Shown: positions 35,960 through 44,761, counted from the stretch's first letter. The stretch is DNA of 45,068 nucleotides from Bacteroidales bacterium (GCA_015060835.1 SUXT01000010.1:1-45068), one strand, 5' to 3'. Notes: a model not told the origin generated them from the sequence alone. Translations and numbers: made by a program.

Positions 35960-36603
35960 ATCGGGTAGGAGGTAAACGCTAATAGAAGTGTTTACCTCCT
36001 ACTTCACGTTTACCGACCTCCCACACCACCGTACGTGCCGTTCGGCATACGGCGGTTTCGCGCTTTCTCATCTTACGATGTGTGGCAAGTTGTTTTCAGC
36101 CATCCCGCAGAGAAACGTCACTTCCAACCTATTTTCGGATTCCGTCCTATCGTATGGTTAGAGAGCTTCTTTCGAACATCTGACTACAAAAGACTCTTGC
36201 AGGTAGCAGTCATTTACTTTTGCATTGCACGATTCAGTCCTTCCCCGTAAGCACACGTGCTTTAGGTACTATAACCTCTGCTGACTTCTCGCAGTTCGTT
36301 GTTACTACTTACTTTTCAGCTCGTCTGCGAGACCTCCTCAGATAAGGGCATTAACTTTCCACCTTATGTCTGCTTCATTTACACCACCCGTTCCGAATAG
36401 CTATGGGGCTTCAGTTTGTTTTGCAACCTTACTCACGAGCATATGCCTTGTATGAAGTTTCTGTTCGTCAGACCAGATGTTTGCCGCCGGCTTCCTTCAG
36501 ATTCCACCTCACGATGGACACCCTTGCCTTAGGCTATGCGATTCCCACTATTAGGGCTCGCTCGGGACTCTCACCCGTTAGCTTATACTCATGCTGAGCG
36601 TAC
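35960..36603 (-). ncRNA. ORF-less group II intron (about 640 nt)
   Basis: Read on the minus strand, the element starts GTACGCTCAGCATGAG and shows characteristic domain I text such as GGTGAGAGTCCCGAGCGAGC, CATAGCCTAAGGCAAGGGTG, GGAAGCCGGCGGCAAA and GACGAACAGAAACTTCATAC. Near its end is a domain V-like hairpin ACCGCCGTA...TACGGTGGT (about 36029-36057) with the tip GCCGAACGGC. A long final stem GTAGGAGGTAAAC (35965-35977 paired with 35990-36002) sits where domain VI belongs. The reverse transcriptase frame normally found in domain IV is missing. The 5' end lies right after the T-run of the tRNA-Phe terminator, an insertion habit typical of class C introns. Ends are approximate. Confidence 0.7.
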
Positions 36604-36639
36604 AAAGAAAAACGCCGCAAATCATTGATTTGCAGCGTT
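36602..36639 (-). terminator. intrinsic terminator of tRNA-Phe
   Basis: On the minus strand AACGCTGCAAATCA / TGATTTGCGGCGTT (36639-36611) form a long stem with one mismatch, followed by TTTTTCTTT (36610-36602). It lies 26 nt downstream of the tRNA-Phe 3' end. The group II intron begins immediately after its T-run. Confidence 0.8.
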
Positions 36640-36665
36640 TTGTTGATTTTAACTTTTGGTTCAAG

Positions 36666-36738
36666 TGGTGCCACCAGGAATCGAACCGGGGACACAAGGA
36701 TTTTCAGTCCTTTGCTCTACCAACTGAGCTATGGCACC
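36666..36738 (-). tRNA. tRNA-Phe (GAA)
   Basis: The minus strand folds as a cloverleaf: acceptor GGTGCCA/TGGCACC, D-arm GCTC-AGTTGGTA-GAGC, anticodon stem AAGGA/TCCTT with loop CTGAAAA (anticodon GAA), and T-loop TTCGATT. The discriminator is A, and CCA is not encoded (CTT follows). The T-stem has one central C-T mismatch. It has its own promoter and terminator. Confidence 0.95.
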
Positions 36739-36779
36739 TTTTTTATTTGTAATCGGTGTTTGTTTCCCGATTGCGAGTG

Positions 36780-36811
36780 CAAAGATAGAACGTTTTTTTT
36801 TACTGTGCAAA
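36780..36811 (-). promoter_or_regulatory. consensus promoter of tRNA-Phe
   Basis: On the minus strand TTTG (36811-36808), a 20-nt spacer and TATCTTTG (36787-36780) match the Bacteroidetes -33/-7 consensus (TTTG, TAnnTTTG) exactly. Confidence 0.85.
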
Positions 36812-36836
36812 TATTTTCGAGAAAAAGTTTAAAAAA

Positions 36837-36868
36837 TTTTTCTCTTTGCCATTTTTGTTATACCTTTG
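36837..36868 (+). promoter_or_regulatory. promoter of tRNA-Pro
   Basis: TACCTTTG (36861-36868) is an exact TAnnTTTG. TTTT at 36837-36840 sits at a 20-nt spacing as a 3-of-4 -33 element. It is divergent from the tRNA-Phe promoter. Confidence 0.75.
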
Positions 36869-36884
36869 CATCATCAAAAGTGGA

Positions 36885-36957
36885 CGGAATGTAGCGCAGT
36901 TGGTAGCGCACTACGTTCGGGACGTAGGGGTCGGGCGTTCGAGTCGCCTCATTCCGA
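36885..36957 (+). tRNA. tRNA-Pro (CGG)
   Basis: Cloverleaf: acceptor CGGAATG/CATTCCG, D-arm GCGC-AGTTGGTA-GCGC, anticodon stem CTACG/CGTAG with loop TTCGGGA (anticodon CGG), T-arm GGGCG-TTCGAGT-CGCCT with one G-U pair, and discriminator A. CCA is not encoded. Confidence 0.95.
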
Positions 36958-36963
36958 CACAAG

Positions 36964-37002
36964 GCGACAAACGATTTTCACCGTTTGTCGCTTTTTCTTT
37001 TT
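36964..37002 (+). terminator. intrinsic terminator of tRNA-Pro
   Basis: GCGACAAACG (36964-36973) pairs with CGTTTGTCGC (36982-36991) over an 8-nt loop, followed by TTTTTCTTTTTT. It starts 7 nt after the tRNA. Confidence 0.9.
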
Positions 37003-37375
37003 TACCACCGTAAATACCTGAGAAACAGTGCATCGTCTCAAATGAATCATTTTCACATTCTGCCGGCACATGAAAAAATCAAACGCATTTCAGCCGCACA
37101 ACCACTGTTCGAATGTACCAATAATTACGTGCGAACATATTTTTTTGCAATTTTTCTTGAAAAATTCGTGAGATTCCCACATAGTTTATGCTCTAATAAA
37201 TAGAAGGGGGGGGAAAGGATACTCAGGAGTGAGTTTCAGCATCAAGAAGCAGTCGACAACCACATAGCCTGCACCAACCACAAATTCAATCCATTTCCAA
37301 AATTATAACACATTTTTCAAGTAAACGACTAAATAATTCAGTAACTTTACAGCGCAACAACTACACACGCCGACA
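37003..37375. other. intergenic stretch, nothing supportable
   Basis: No gene, tRNA or repeat family is visible. It contains a run of eight G at 37206-37213 and a -7-like TAACTTTA at 37342-37349 (last base off consensus), which is the best promoter candidate for the FemAB-like gene. Confidence 0.4.
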
Positions 37376-38359
37376 ATGCGCATAGAGCAATACACAAGCA
37401 AAGAGAAACTGCCCGCACTGATGAAAGGTTCCTATTACCACTCGGCAGAGTTCTTTCATCTGCTCGAAGATTCATCGGGCATCACCCCCATAATGTTCGT
37501 AGCCTACGACGGCGACGAAGAGCTTGGGCACATGCTCGCCATCCTCAAGAGAGACCTGCGCTTACTGCCGCCCGGCATCTACCATTGGTGCAGCATCTAC
37601 GGCGAAGGGGTATACAGTGAAAAGTGCACCGACCGCAACACACTGTTCCACCACTTCATGCAAAGACTGATAAAGGCGCTCGATATGCGATACCTCTTCA
37701 TAGAGGTGCGCCACATAACCGACCCGCGCACGACATACCGCACATTCAGCCGCTTCGGGTTTGTGCCACGCGACGACACACGCATATACATCTCCCTGCA
37801 CAGCCGCAACCCCGAGGAGCGCCTCTCCCGCGCCTACCGCGCACACATACGCCGCGCAACAGAGCGAGGGGTAACATATTCACAGGCGACAGGCGCAGAA
37901 GAGATAAAGGAGGGTATGAAACTGCTGAAGAAATACTACGCATCGAAAATATCGCGTTACTTTGCCCCCACCGACCTGCTGCACAAGATACTCCTCGGCA
38001 GCACACAGGAGTCGCCCGATGCACGTATGTTCACCGTCCGCAACAAAGAGGGCAAAATGATAGGTTGCTCCATCTGCCTATACTCCGAAGAGCGCGTATA
38101 TCTGCTATACAGCTGCGGACTGCGCAAGAGCCACCCTCTGCTCTACCCCGGCATAATGTCGGTGTGGGCCGCAATAGAGGATGCGCACAAGAGAGGAATC
38201 CCCCACTTCGAATTTGCAGTCTCGGGAGCGCCATTGAGAAAGAATACAGGTTTCCGCAATTTCATCCTCAACTTCGGCGGCAAGCAGGTAAGCACCATAC
38301 GCTGGTACCGCTACCGTTGGATGTGGATAAACAAAATATTGCGCAAGATATACGTTTAA
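37376..38359 (+). CDS. FemAB/GNAT-like acyl- or aminoacyltransferase, 327 aa
   Basis: The sequence has the double-GNAT layout of FemAB/BioF2-like proteins. An N-terminal part includes SYYHSAEFFHLLEDSSGITP. A central RAYRAHIRRATERGV segment (about 152-167) corresponds to the RNxxxKAxxxGV region of that family. The C-terminal GNAT core includes MIGCSICLYSEERVYLLYSC, LLYPGIMSVWAAIEDAHKRG and FEFAVSG, and ends with NFGGKQVSTIRWYRYR. Members transfer amino acids or acyl groups onto cell-wall or lipid targets, or act on unknown metabolites; the substrate cannot be told here. No signal peptide is present, so it is cytoplasmic. The TonB receptor gene starts 45 nt downstream and may share its transcript. 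Confidence 0.75.
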   Translation: MRIEQYTSKEKLPALMKGSYYHSAEFFHLLEDSSGITPIMFVAYDGDEELGHMLAILKRDLRLLPPGIYHWCSIYGEGVYSEKCTDRNTLFHHFMQRLIKALDMRYLFIEVRHITDPRTTYRTFSRFGFVPRDDTRIYISLHSRNPEERLSRAYRAHIRRATERGVTYSQATGAEEIKEGMKLLKKYYASKISRYFAPTDLLHKILLGSTQESPDARMFTVRNKEGKMIGCSICLYSEERVYLLYSCGLRKSHPLLYPGIMSVWAAIEDAHKRGIPHFEFAVSGAPLRKNTGFRNFILNFGGKQVSTIRWYRYRWMWINKILRKIYV

Positions 38360-38404
38360 GCACATTTCCGCGTTATTATAAGGTACACGCATCTGCACAG
38401 ACAA

Positions 38405-40792
38405 ATGAAAAGAACACTGCTATATACACTTATCACACTGCTCGCCTTACTTGAACTTCAAGCGCAGAAAGTAACCATCAAAGGCACTGTGAGCGACGAC
38501 AAAGGCTCACCCATAGAGGTTGCAAGCGTAAGCGCCGAGGGGCAGGCTGCCGGCACATTCACCGACCTCAAGGGACGATACGCCTTCACCTGCGACAGCC
38601 GCGACAGCCTTGTGATAGTATACTCCATGCTCGGTTACCAGACAAGGAAAAAGGTGCTGCGCAACCCCACCGACACCGTAACCCTCAATGTAAAGCTCCC
38701 CGCCGCCGACCACACACTCGACGGCATTGAGATTATTGACGAGCAGCGGCAGATGGGTGGCACACAAGAGATAAAAGTCCCCAAAAACATACGTCTGATG
38801 CCCGATGCCAGCGGCAACGGCATCGAATCGATAATATCCACACAGGCGGGTGTAAGCTCGCACAACGAGATGAGCTCGCAGTACAACGTACGCGGAGGAA
38901 ACTTCGACGAGAACAGCGTATATGTCAACGGAGTGGAAATCTACCGTCCTCTGCTCATACGCGCCGGCCAGCAGGAGGGACTCAGCTTCCTCAACCCCGA
39001 CATGGTAGGCTCCATCGCATTCTCCACCGGCGGCTACGAAGCGAAGTACGGCGACAAGACAGCCTCGGTGCTCGACATTACCTACCGCAAGCCACGCCGG
39101 TTCGAGAGCACCCTGTCGGCAAGCCTTCTGGGTGCAAGTCTCTATGTGGGTGCAGGAAATTCCAAGATAAGTTTCTCCAACTCCTTGCGCTACAAGACCA
39201 ACAGCTATCTGCTGGGCACACTCGACACAAAAGGCGAATACACCCCCAAATTCCTCGACTACCAGACACACTTCGACTGGCGCATCACCCCCCATCTGAG
39301 CCTCGGATTCATAGGCAACATCTCGCGCAACCGCTACAACTTCACCCCCAGCGACCGCACCACCAGCTTCGGTACCATGGAGGACGTAAAAGAGTTCAAA
39401 GTATATTTCGGCGGATGGGAGAGCGACCTCTTCCGCACAATGTTCGGCTCGGCATCGCTCAACTACTCCCCCAACGAATACAACCAGATAACGCTGCTCG
39501 CCTCGGCATTCAGTTCGCGCGAGGAGGAGACATACGACATAATGGGGCAATACTGGATAGACGACGTCAACAGCGAAGAGAACATTGCCGTAGGCAGCTA
39601 CATGGAGCACGCCCGCAACTACCTCGACGCCGATGTACGCACAGCAGCCCTGCGCGGAATGCACTTCCTCGGCAGCCACGACCTGCGCTGGGGCATAGAG
39701 TGGAAAAACGAAAATATAAAGGAGAACCAGCGCGAATGGGAAATGCGCGACTCGGCAGGATACAACCTGCCCCACGGCGGCGCCAACCTCGAAATGATAT
39801 ACAGCCTGCGCTCAAACACCTCCACAAGCAGCAACCGCCTATCGGCCTACTTGCAGGACACATACAAGTTCCAAAGCTCGCTGGGCACCATCTCGCTCAA
39901 CGGCGGAGTGCGTCTCTCATACTGGGACTGGAACAAGGAGTGCATAGTGTCGCCACGCGCATCTGTGGGGCTCATCCCCAAGTTCAACGACAAGATGACA
40001 CTGCGCTTCGCAACAGGCGTCTACTATCAGGCACCATTCTACAAGGAGTTCCGCGACACCATCTGCACCGACGGTATCGGCACCGTACGCCTGAACAAGG
40101 ATATAAAATCGCCTCGCTCGCTACACTTCGTCCTCGGCTGCGACTATAAATTCAAGATGAACGAGCGCCCCTTCAAATTCACAGCCGAAGCATACTACAA
40201 GAAGCTCGACAACATCATCCCCTACAATGTGGACAATGTACGCGTAGTCTACTATGGCGAGAACTGCGCCAAAGGATACGCCACAGGAATAGACTTGAAA
40301 CTTTTCGGAGAATTTGTCCCCGGCACCGACTCGTGGGTAACCTTCTCGGTGATGGAGACGAAAGAGAAAATAAACGGCGGCGACTGGTTGCCCCGCCCCA
40401 CCGACCAAACCTTCAACATGTCGATACACTTCACCGACTACTTCCCAGGCACCGACCGCTGGAAGATGACACTGCGCGGAGTATATGCCGATGGTCTGCC
40501 ATTCGGTCCCCCGCACAGCGGCAGAGAGAAACACATCTTCCGCGCCCCCGCCTACAAGCGCGTAGACATAGGAATGTCCTACCGCCTGCTCGACAACGAG
40601 GAGCACATTTATCGCACCGGCATCCGCCGCCACATAAAGAATATATGGTTGGGAGCCGATGCGCTCAATCTGCTTGATATAAACAATGTAAACTCCTACT
40701 ATTGGGTGTCGGACATCTACAATCAGAACTATGCCGTCCCCAACTATCTGACGGGACGACAGCTTAATGTAAGAATACTTGTCGAACTGTAA
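38405..40792 (+). CDS. TonB-dependent outer-membrane receptor, 795 aa
   Basis: The signal peptide is MKRTLLYTLITLLALLELQA-Q. A carboxypeptidase-regulatory-like domain follows (about 22-105: KGTVSDDKGSPIEVASVSAE ... FTDLKGRYAF). The plug is at about 125-225 (VRGGNFDENSVYVNGVEIYR, FSTGGYEAKYGDKTASVLDI). A barrel of about 570 residues ends ...RQLNVRILVEL, with the aromatic-rich strands expected. It imports a ligand across the outer membrane using TonB energy. There is no SusD partner next door, so a polysaccharide role is unlikely; a siderophore, vitamin or peptide ligand is possible. It is paired with the FemAB-like gene upstream. Confidence 0.92.
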   Translation: MKRTLLYTLITLLALLELQAQKVTIKGTVSDDKGSPIEVASVSAEGQAAGTFTDLKGRYAFTCDSRDSLVIVYSMLGYQTRKKVLRNPTDTVTLNVKLPAADHTLDGIEIIDEQRQMGGTQEIKVPKNIRLMPDASGNGIESIISTQAGVSSHNEMSSQYNVRGGNFDENSVYVNGVEIYRPLLIRAGQQEGLSFLNPDMVGSIAFSTGGYEAKYGDKTASVLDITYRKPRRFESTLSASLLGASLYVGAGNSKISFSNSLRYKTNSYLLGTLDTKGEYTPKFLDYQTHFDWRITPHLSLGFIGNISRNRYNFTPSDRTTSFGTMEDVKEFKVYFGGWESDLFRTMFGSASLNYSPNEYNQITLLASAFSSREEETYDIMGQYWIDDVNSEENIAVGSYMEHARNYLDADVRTAALRGMHFLGSHDLRWGIEWKNENIKENQREWEMRDSAGYNLPHGGANLEMIYSLRSNTSTSSNRLSAYLQDTYKFQSSLGTISLNGGVRLSYWDWNKECIVSPRASVGLIPKFNDKMTLRFATGVYYQAPFYKEFRDTICTDGIGTVRLNKDIKSPRSLHFVLGCDYKFKMNERPFKFTAEAYYKKLDNIIPYNVDNVRVVYYGENCAKGYATGIDLKLFGEFVPGTDSWVTFSVMETKEKINGGDWLPRPTDQTFNMSIHFTDYFPGTDRWKMTLRGVYADGLPFGPPHSGREKHIFRAPAYKRVDIGMSYRLLDNEEHIYRTGIRRHIKNIWLGADALNLLDINNVNSYYWVSDIYNQNYAVPNYLTGRQLNVRILVEL

Positions 40793-40827
40793 ACGGTTAA
40801 TTTACAGTCCCCAAAAAGAAACATTCA

Positions 40828-41307
40828 TCAATCTTCGAGCACAAACTCCTCGAATCCCATTTCGGCAACAGCCTTCTCCTTTGACAGACAGAAGAATGTG
40901 GAGACAGCACGGCAACAAAGTTCCTTGTTGCCATTGTAGATGCATGCCTCAATTTCGGCAAGATTGCGACGTTGGCTGAGAACCTTACCACGAATCTCCA
41001 GGCACTCCTCGTTGGTTGATATCGACTTCTTGTATTGCAGCTCCATCTTGGCCGTAACGGCAGCAGTCTGCAACTTGCGCGAAACTACCCAACCGCTCAT
41101 CTCATCAAGCAGCAACGCCTGAATACCGCCATGCAGCACATCAATCCATCCCTGGTAACGCGCCTGAGGCTTCCACAAAGAGACAATCTCCTCGCCATCC
41201 TCGTAAAATTCCATTTTCAGTCCTGCCTCGTTGGTGGGGCAACAGCCTATACACTGGTATCCCTCTTTGCCTATCCACGGATTTTTTATCTTTTTCATAT
41301 TGCACAC
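40828..41307 (-). CDS. PaaI-like hotdog-fold thioesterase, 159 aa
   Basis: The family signature lies at residues 57-73: V-L-H59-G-G61-I-Q-A-L-L-L-D68-E69-M-S-G, the HGG...DE motif of 4HBT/PaaI-type acyl-CoA thioesterases. An upstream CIGCCPTNEAGLKMEF segment is typical of the Cys-containing subgroup, and strands such as AVTAKMELQYKKSI complete the hotdog. It probably hydrolyses a thioester of unknown acyl group in the cytoplasm. The fourth codon (41298, MKKIKNPWIG) is the likelier start. A promoter is present upstream. It is convergent with the TonB gene, with a 35-nt gap. Confidence 0.85.
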   Translation of the reverse strand: MCNMKKIKNPWIGKEGYQCIGCCPTNEAGLKMEFYEDGEEIVSLWKPQARYQGWIDVLHGGIQALLLDEMSGWVVSRKLQTAAVTAKMELQYKKSISTNEECLEIRGKVLSQRRNLAEIEACIYNGNKELCCRAVSTFFCLSKEKAVAEMGFEEFVLED

Positions 41308-41322
41308 ATTTTAAATTTTGTG

Positions 41323-41354
41323 CAAAGATAGTAATTGATTGGTAAAATATCAAC
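41323..41354 (-). promoter_or_regulatory. promoter of the thioesterase gene
   Basis: On the minus strand TATCTTTG (41330-41323) matches TAnnTTTG exactly. GTTG (41354-41351) lies at a 20-nt spacing as a 3-of-4 -33 element. Confidence 0.75.
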
Positions 41355-41381
41355 GTAAAATTTGTATATCTGATTTTAAAT

Positions 41382-41480
41382 TGTGATATTTGAATAACTT
41401 CGAATATCAACTGCACTCGCTGTGAAATATTCAAGCAAGCTTGATATTATTTCGCTCGTTTGTGAAATATTTGAAATAAA
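41382..41480. repeat. small palindromic/direct repeat cluster upstream of the DUF418 gene
   Basis: Three related strings occur: TGTGATATTTGAA (near 41382), TGTGAAATATTCAAG (near 41421) and TGTGAAATATTTGAA (near 41461). Palindromes TCAAGC-AA-GCTTGA (41431-41444) and GATATTTGAA/TTCGAATATC are interleaved. The block looks like an intergenic repeat; a regulatory role is possible but not shown. Confidence 0.45.
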
Positions 41481-41493
41481 CACTCCCAAGAGT

Positions 41494-42651
41494 ATGATAA
41501 AACAAGAACGCATAGACGTAGCAGACGTCCTCAGAGGATTGGCCGTACTTGGAATAGTGCTGCTGCACAGCCTCGAACATTTCAATTTCTACTGTTATCC
41601 TGCAACCGAAAATACATTGTTGCAGTTCACCAACAAAGCAATATGGGACTCGACAACTTTTCTGCTCGCCGGAAAAGCCTACGGAATATTCGCTCTGCTC
41701 TTCGGATTCAGTTTCTACATTCAGGACAGCCGGCAGTTGGAAAGAGGGTACGATTTTCGTCTGAGATTCATGTGGCGACTGCTGTTGCTCTTCCTTTGGG
41801 GACAGCTGAACGCAATGTTCTTCACCGCAGAGGTGCTTGTACTGTATGCCGTTACAGGATTCGTACTGCCTCTGTTTGCGCGATGCAGCAACCGTACGAT
41901 ACTTATTGCCGCAGCAATAATGATGCTGCAACCGCTTGAAATAGGCGAAATGATATACGCCATTCTTAATCCCGAATATACCGCACCGCGTCCGCTCGAC
42001 TCACAATACTGGGGCATGGCATACCAAGTGCAGAGCAGCGGAACATTCCTTGAAACAGTGAAAATGAACCTGTGGGAGGGACAGCTTGCGAGCCTCACAT
42101 GGGCGTGGGAGAATGCACGTTTCTTTCAGACACCCGCCCTCTTCCTGCTGGGTATGTGGATAGGCCGGCAGAAACTGTTCATGGGCGGAGAGAAAAACAT
42201 ACGTTTCTGGTTGGCAACAGCCGGATGCTCACTTGCGCTCTTCTTCCCGTTGCGGGGAGTGGAGCCTATGCTTAGAGAATATATTGCAAACAGAGCCGTA
42301 GCAGCACCCGCGATACTCATAGTAAGCTCACTCTACAAGTTCGCATTCATGATGTTGCTTGTGTCGGGCACAGTGCTGCTCTACTACCTCACCTCGCTGA
42401 GAAAGTTGCTCGACAAGATCATCCCCTATGGCCGCATGAGTCTCACCAATTATATAACACAGTCAGTGATAGGCAGTTTCCTATTCTACCATTGGGGCCT
42501 GCATCTTAAACTCAACCACACATACAGCCTGCTTGTGGGAATAGGAATATTCGCAGTACAGTACATTTTCGCCTGCCTATGGTTCAAGAGCCATAAGCAG
42601 GGACCGTTTGAATATTTATGGAAAAAAGCAACATGGATAGGAAAGAGATAA
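41494..42651 (+). CDS. DUF418-family integral membrane protein, 385 aa
   Basis: The N-terminus RIDVADVLRGLAVLGIVLLH and the C-terminal block (YGRMSLTNYITQSVIGSFLF, then LLVGIGIFAVQYIFACLWF) are hallmarks of the DUF418/YeiB family, with about 8-10 membrane helices between. Family members are inner-membrane proteins distantly related to acyltransferases; their substrate is unknown. I chose ATG 41494 (MIKQERIDVADVLRG) rather than an in-frame ATG at 41422. The extra 24 residues fall in the repeat cluster and do not match the family start, and AAGAG precedes 41494. The GNAT gene overlaps its end. Confidence 0.88.
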   Translation: MIKQERIDVADVLRGLAVLGIVLLHSLEHFNFYCYPATENTLLQFTNKAIWDSTTFLLAGKAYGIFALLFGFSFYIQDSRQLERGYDFRLRFMWRLLLLFLWGQLNAMFFTAEVLVLYAVTGFVLPLFARCSNRTILIAAAIMMLQPLEIGEMIYAILNPEYTAPRPLDSQYWGMAYQVQSSGTFLETVKMNLWEGQLASLTWAWENARFFQTPALFLLGMWIGRQKLFMGGEKNIRFWLATAGCSLALFFPLRGVEPMLREYIANRAVAAPAILIVSSLYKFAFMMLLVSGTVLLYYLTSLRKLLDKIIPYGRMSLTNYITQSVIGSFLFYHWGLHLKLNHTYSLLVGIGIFAVQYIFACLWFKSHKQGPFEYLWKKATWIGKR

Positions 42652-43175
42652 AGAGAAAAAGAATAAAAAACACCACAAGCGAAGAGTACAGATTCGTAGA
42701 AAAGTTGTTGACTGCCTCCTTCCCCGCAGACGAATACCGCCCGCTCGAAGAGCAGCGCAGAAACGTGGAGAGCATCGACATGTTCCACATGAACATCCTC
42801 TTCGCCGGAGAAGAACCTGCGGGCCTGCTCAGCTATTGGCAGTTCGAAGAGTTTGTGTATGTAGAGCACTTTGCCGTACTCCCCACCCTGCGTGGCAAAG
42901 GATACGGCTGCGAAGTAATCAGCGGGCTTATAAAAGAAAAAGGCAGAATAGTCCTCGAAGTAGAACTCCCCACCGACGACCTCAGCCGCCGGCGCATAGC
43001 ATTCTACACCCGATGCGGGCTCACACTCTCCCCCGAAGAGTACATACAGCCCGCCTATCGCGCAGGCGGCAACGAAATACCGATGCGACTGATGTACTGC
43101 GGCGTGGAGATGGAACAGGATTATGAGCAGATAAAAAATTCCATTTATCGCACAGTATACGGCAAAAGCATATAG
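42618..43175 (+). CDS. GNAT-family N-acetyltransferase, 185 aa
   Basis: The acetyl-CoA-binding motif A is R92-G-K-G-Y-G97 after the strand YVEHFAVLPT. It is followed by IVLEVELPTDDLSRRRIAFY and TRCGL, the usual motif B (AxxFYxxxGF-like). The start at 42618 overlaps the DUF418 gene by 34 nt; Met6 at 42633 is an alternative that still overlaps. The two genes are probably translated from one message. The substrate is unknown; no toxin-antitoxin partner is seen. Confidence 0.88.
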   Translation: MEKSNMDRKEIKRKRIKNTTSEEYRFVEKLLTASFPADEYRPLEEQRRNVESIDMFHMNILFAGEEPAGLLSYWQFEEFVYVEHFAVLPTLRGKGYGCEVISGLIKEKGRIVLEVELPTDDLSRRRIAFYTRCGLTLSPEEYIQPAYRAGGNEIPMRLMYCGVEMEQDYEQIKNSIYRTVYGKSI

Positions 43176-43279
43176 AAACAAATTATTTCATAAAATAATT
43201 GAAAAACAGCGCCATCGTATTGTAAAAATCAGTACTTTAGCAAAAAATATCACAACAACCATCAATAATCTTACAAAGT

Positions 43280-44689
43280 ATGGAAACACGTCTCGAACAT
43301 GATTCATTAGGCGAAATGCAGGTACCCGCCGAAGCCTATTACGGTGTACAGACACTCCGCGCTATTGAGAATTTTAACGGAATAAGCGGAATAACCATCA
43401 GCGACCACCCCTACTATGTAAAGGCCCTCGCAATGGTAAAATGGGCTGCAGCCCATGCAAATATGTCGCTCGGCATTCTCGACGAAAAGATAGGCAAGGC
43501 CATAAAGGCAGCCTGCGAAGAGATTATAGGGGGAGCGCTTGTAGACCAGTTCCCTGTAGACCTTGTACAAGGTGGCGCCGGAACATCCACCAACATGAAC
43601 ATCAACGAAGTGGTGGCCAACCGCGCACTCGAACTTATGGGCCACAAGAAGGGCGAATACAAATACTGCCACCCCAACGACCATGTAAACCTCTCGCAGT
43701 CTACCAACGACGCCTACCCCACCTCGTTCAAACTATGCTTTATCTTCCACAACGAGGATCTTGTAGCCGAGCTTAAGAAACTGATAGCATCCTTCCGCGC
43801 AAAAGGCAAGGAGTTTGACCACATACTGAAGATGGGCCGCACACAGTTGCAGGATGCCGTACCCATGACATTGGGACAGGAATTCGAAGCATTCGCATCG
43901 ACACTCGAAGAGGAGGTAGACCGTCTCAACCAGATGGCACGCCTTTTCCTCGAAGTGAATATGGGCGCAACAGCCATCGGCACAGGTATCAACACCGAAC
44001 CCGGATACTCCGAGGCCTGCGTGACAGCCCTGCGCATAATCTCAGGCAAGGAATTTGTGCTTGCCGGCAACCTTGTCGAAGCTACCCCCGACGCAGGCTC
44101 ATCAGTAATGTACTCCTCGGCAATGAAGCGTCTTGCTGTGAAGCTTTCAAAAATCTGCAACGACCTGCGCCTGCTCTCAAGCGGCCCCCGCTGCGGACTC
44201 AACGAGATTAACCTGCCGCCAATGCAGCCCGGTTCCAGCATCATGCCCGGCAAGGTAAACCCCGTTATCCCCGAGGTTGTCAACCAGATATGCTTCAATG
44301 TCATAGGCAACGACCTTACAATCACTTTCGCTGCCGAAGCCGGACAGTTGCAGCTCAATGTAATGGAGCCAATCATCGTTCACGCCACAATTTCATCCAT
44401 CCGCATGCTGCTCAAGGGAATGGCGCGTCTGAGAACCCTCTGCATCGACGGCATAACAGCCAACGAAGGACACTGCCGCGAACTTGTGATGGGAAGCATA
44501 GGCATCGTTACCGCTCTGAACCCCACATTGGGATACGAAAATTCGGCACGCATTGCCAAACGCGCACTCAAGGAGAACAGAAGCGTGTACGACCTTGTAC
44601 TCGAAGAGGAACTGCTTACTAAAGATGAACTCGACAAGCTGTTGAAGCCCGAACTTATGATTAAGCCGCATAAGTTCTACACAAAATAA
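43280..44689 (+). CDS. aspA: aspartate ammonia-lyase, 469 aa
   Basis: The enzyme interconverts L-aspartate with fumarate and ammonia in the cytoplasm, feeding fumarate to anaerobic respiration. The fumarase/aspartase signature G318-SSIMPGKVNP is intact, and the flexible loop carrying the catalytic Ser is inside it. Other family blocks are present: GGAGTSTNMNINEVVANRA, HPNDHVNLSQSTNDAYPTS, GRTQLQDAVPMTLGQEF and NEGHCRELVMGSIG. The length is normal for the family, and the start METRLEHDSLGEMQVP matches known aspartases better than fumarases. It is a single-gene unit with a strong terminator downstream; its promoter is not clear. Confidence 0.95.
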   Translation: METRLEHDSLGEMQVPAEAYYGVQTLRAIENFNGISGITISDHPYYVKALAMVKWAAAHANMSLGILDEKIGKAIKAACEEIIGGALVDQFPVDLVQGGAGTSTNMNINEVVANRALELMGHKKGEYKYCHPNDHVNLSQSTNDAYPTSFKLCFIFHNEDLVAELKKLIASFRAKGKEFDHILKMGRTQLQDAVPMTLGQEFEAFASTLEEEVDRLNQMARLFLEVNMGATAIGTGINTEPGYSEACVTALRIISGKEFVLAGNLVEATPDAGSSVMYSSAMKRLAVKLSKICNDLRLLSSGPRCGLNEINLPPMQPGSSIMPGKVNPVIPEVVNQICFNVIGNDLTITFAAEAGQLQLNVMEPIIVHATISSIRMLLKGMARLRTLCIDGITANEGHCRELVMGSIGIVTALNPTLGYENSARIAKRALKENRSVYDLVLEEELLTKDELDKLLKPELMIKPHKFYTK

Positions 44690-44710
44690 CGATCCCCCAA
44701 TAGGACGTAA

Positions 44711-44757
44711 ATAAAATATGCGCTTCACTCAGCTATGATGTGAAGCGCATATTTTAT
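44711..44757 (+). terminator. intrinsic terminator of aspA
   Basis: An 18-bp perfect stem (44711-44728 with 44740-44757; core ATGCGCTTCAC/GTGAAGCGCAT) with an 11-nt loop and AT-rich flanks ends in TTTTATTTA. It could act in both directions. Confidence 0.9.
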
Positions 44758-44761
44758 TTAT

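Noticed and set aside
35965-36002. 13-bp hairpin as a terminator of the XRE gene region
   Set aside because: No T-run follows on either strand, and it sits at the 3' end of the group II intron, where a domain VI-type stem is expected.
37624-38454. 276-codon frame overlapping the FemAB-like gene
   Set aside because: It is out of frame with a well-supported gene, rich in His/Arg/Pro as frame-shifted reads are, and runs past the next gene start.
38507-39775. 422-codon open frame antisense to the TonB receptor
   Set aside because: Long reverse frames are expected opposite high-GC coding DNA. The forward frame has signal peptide, plug and barrel, while the reverse one has no recognisable domain.
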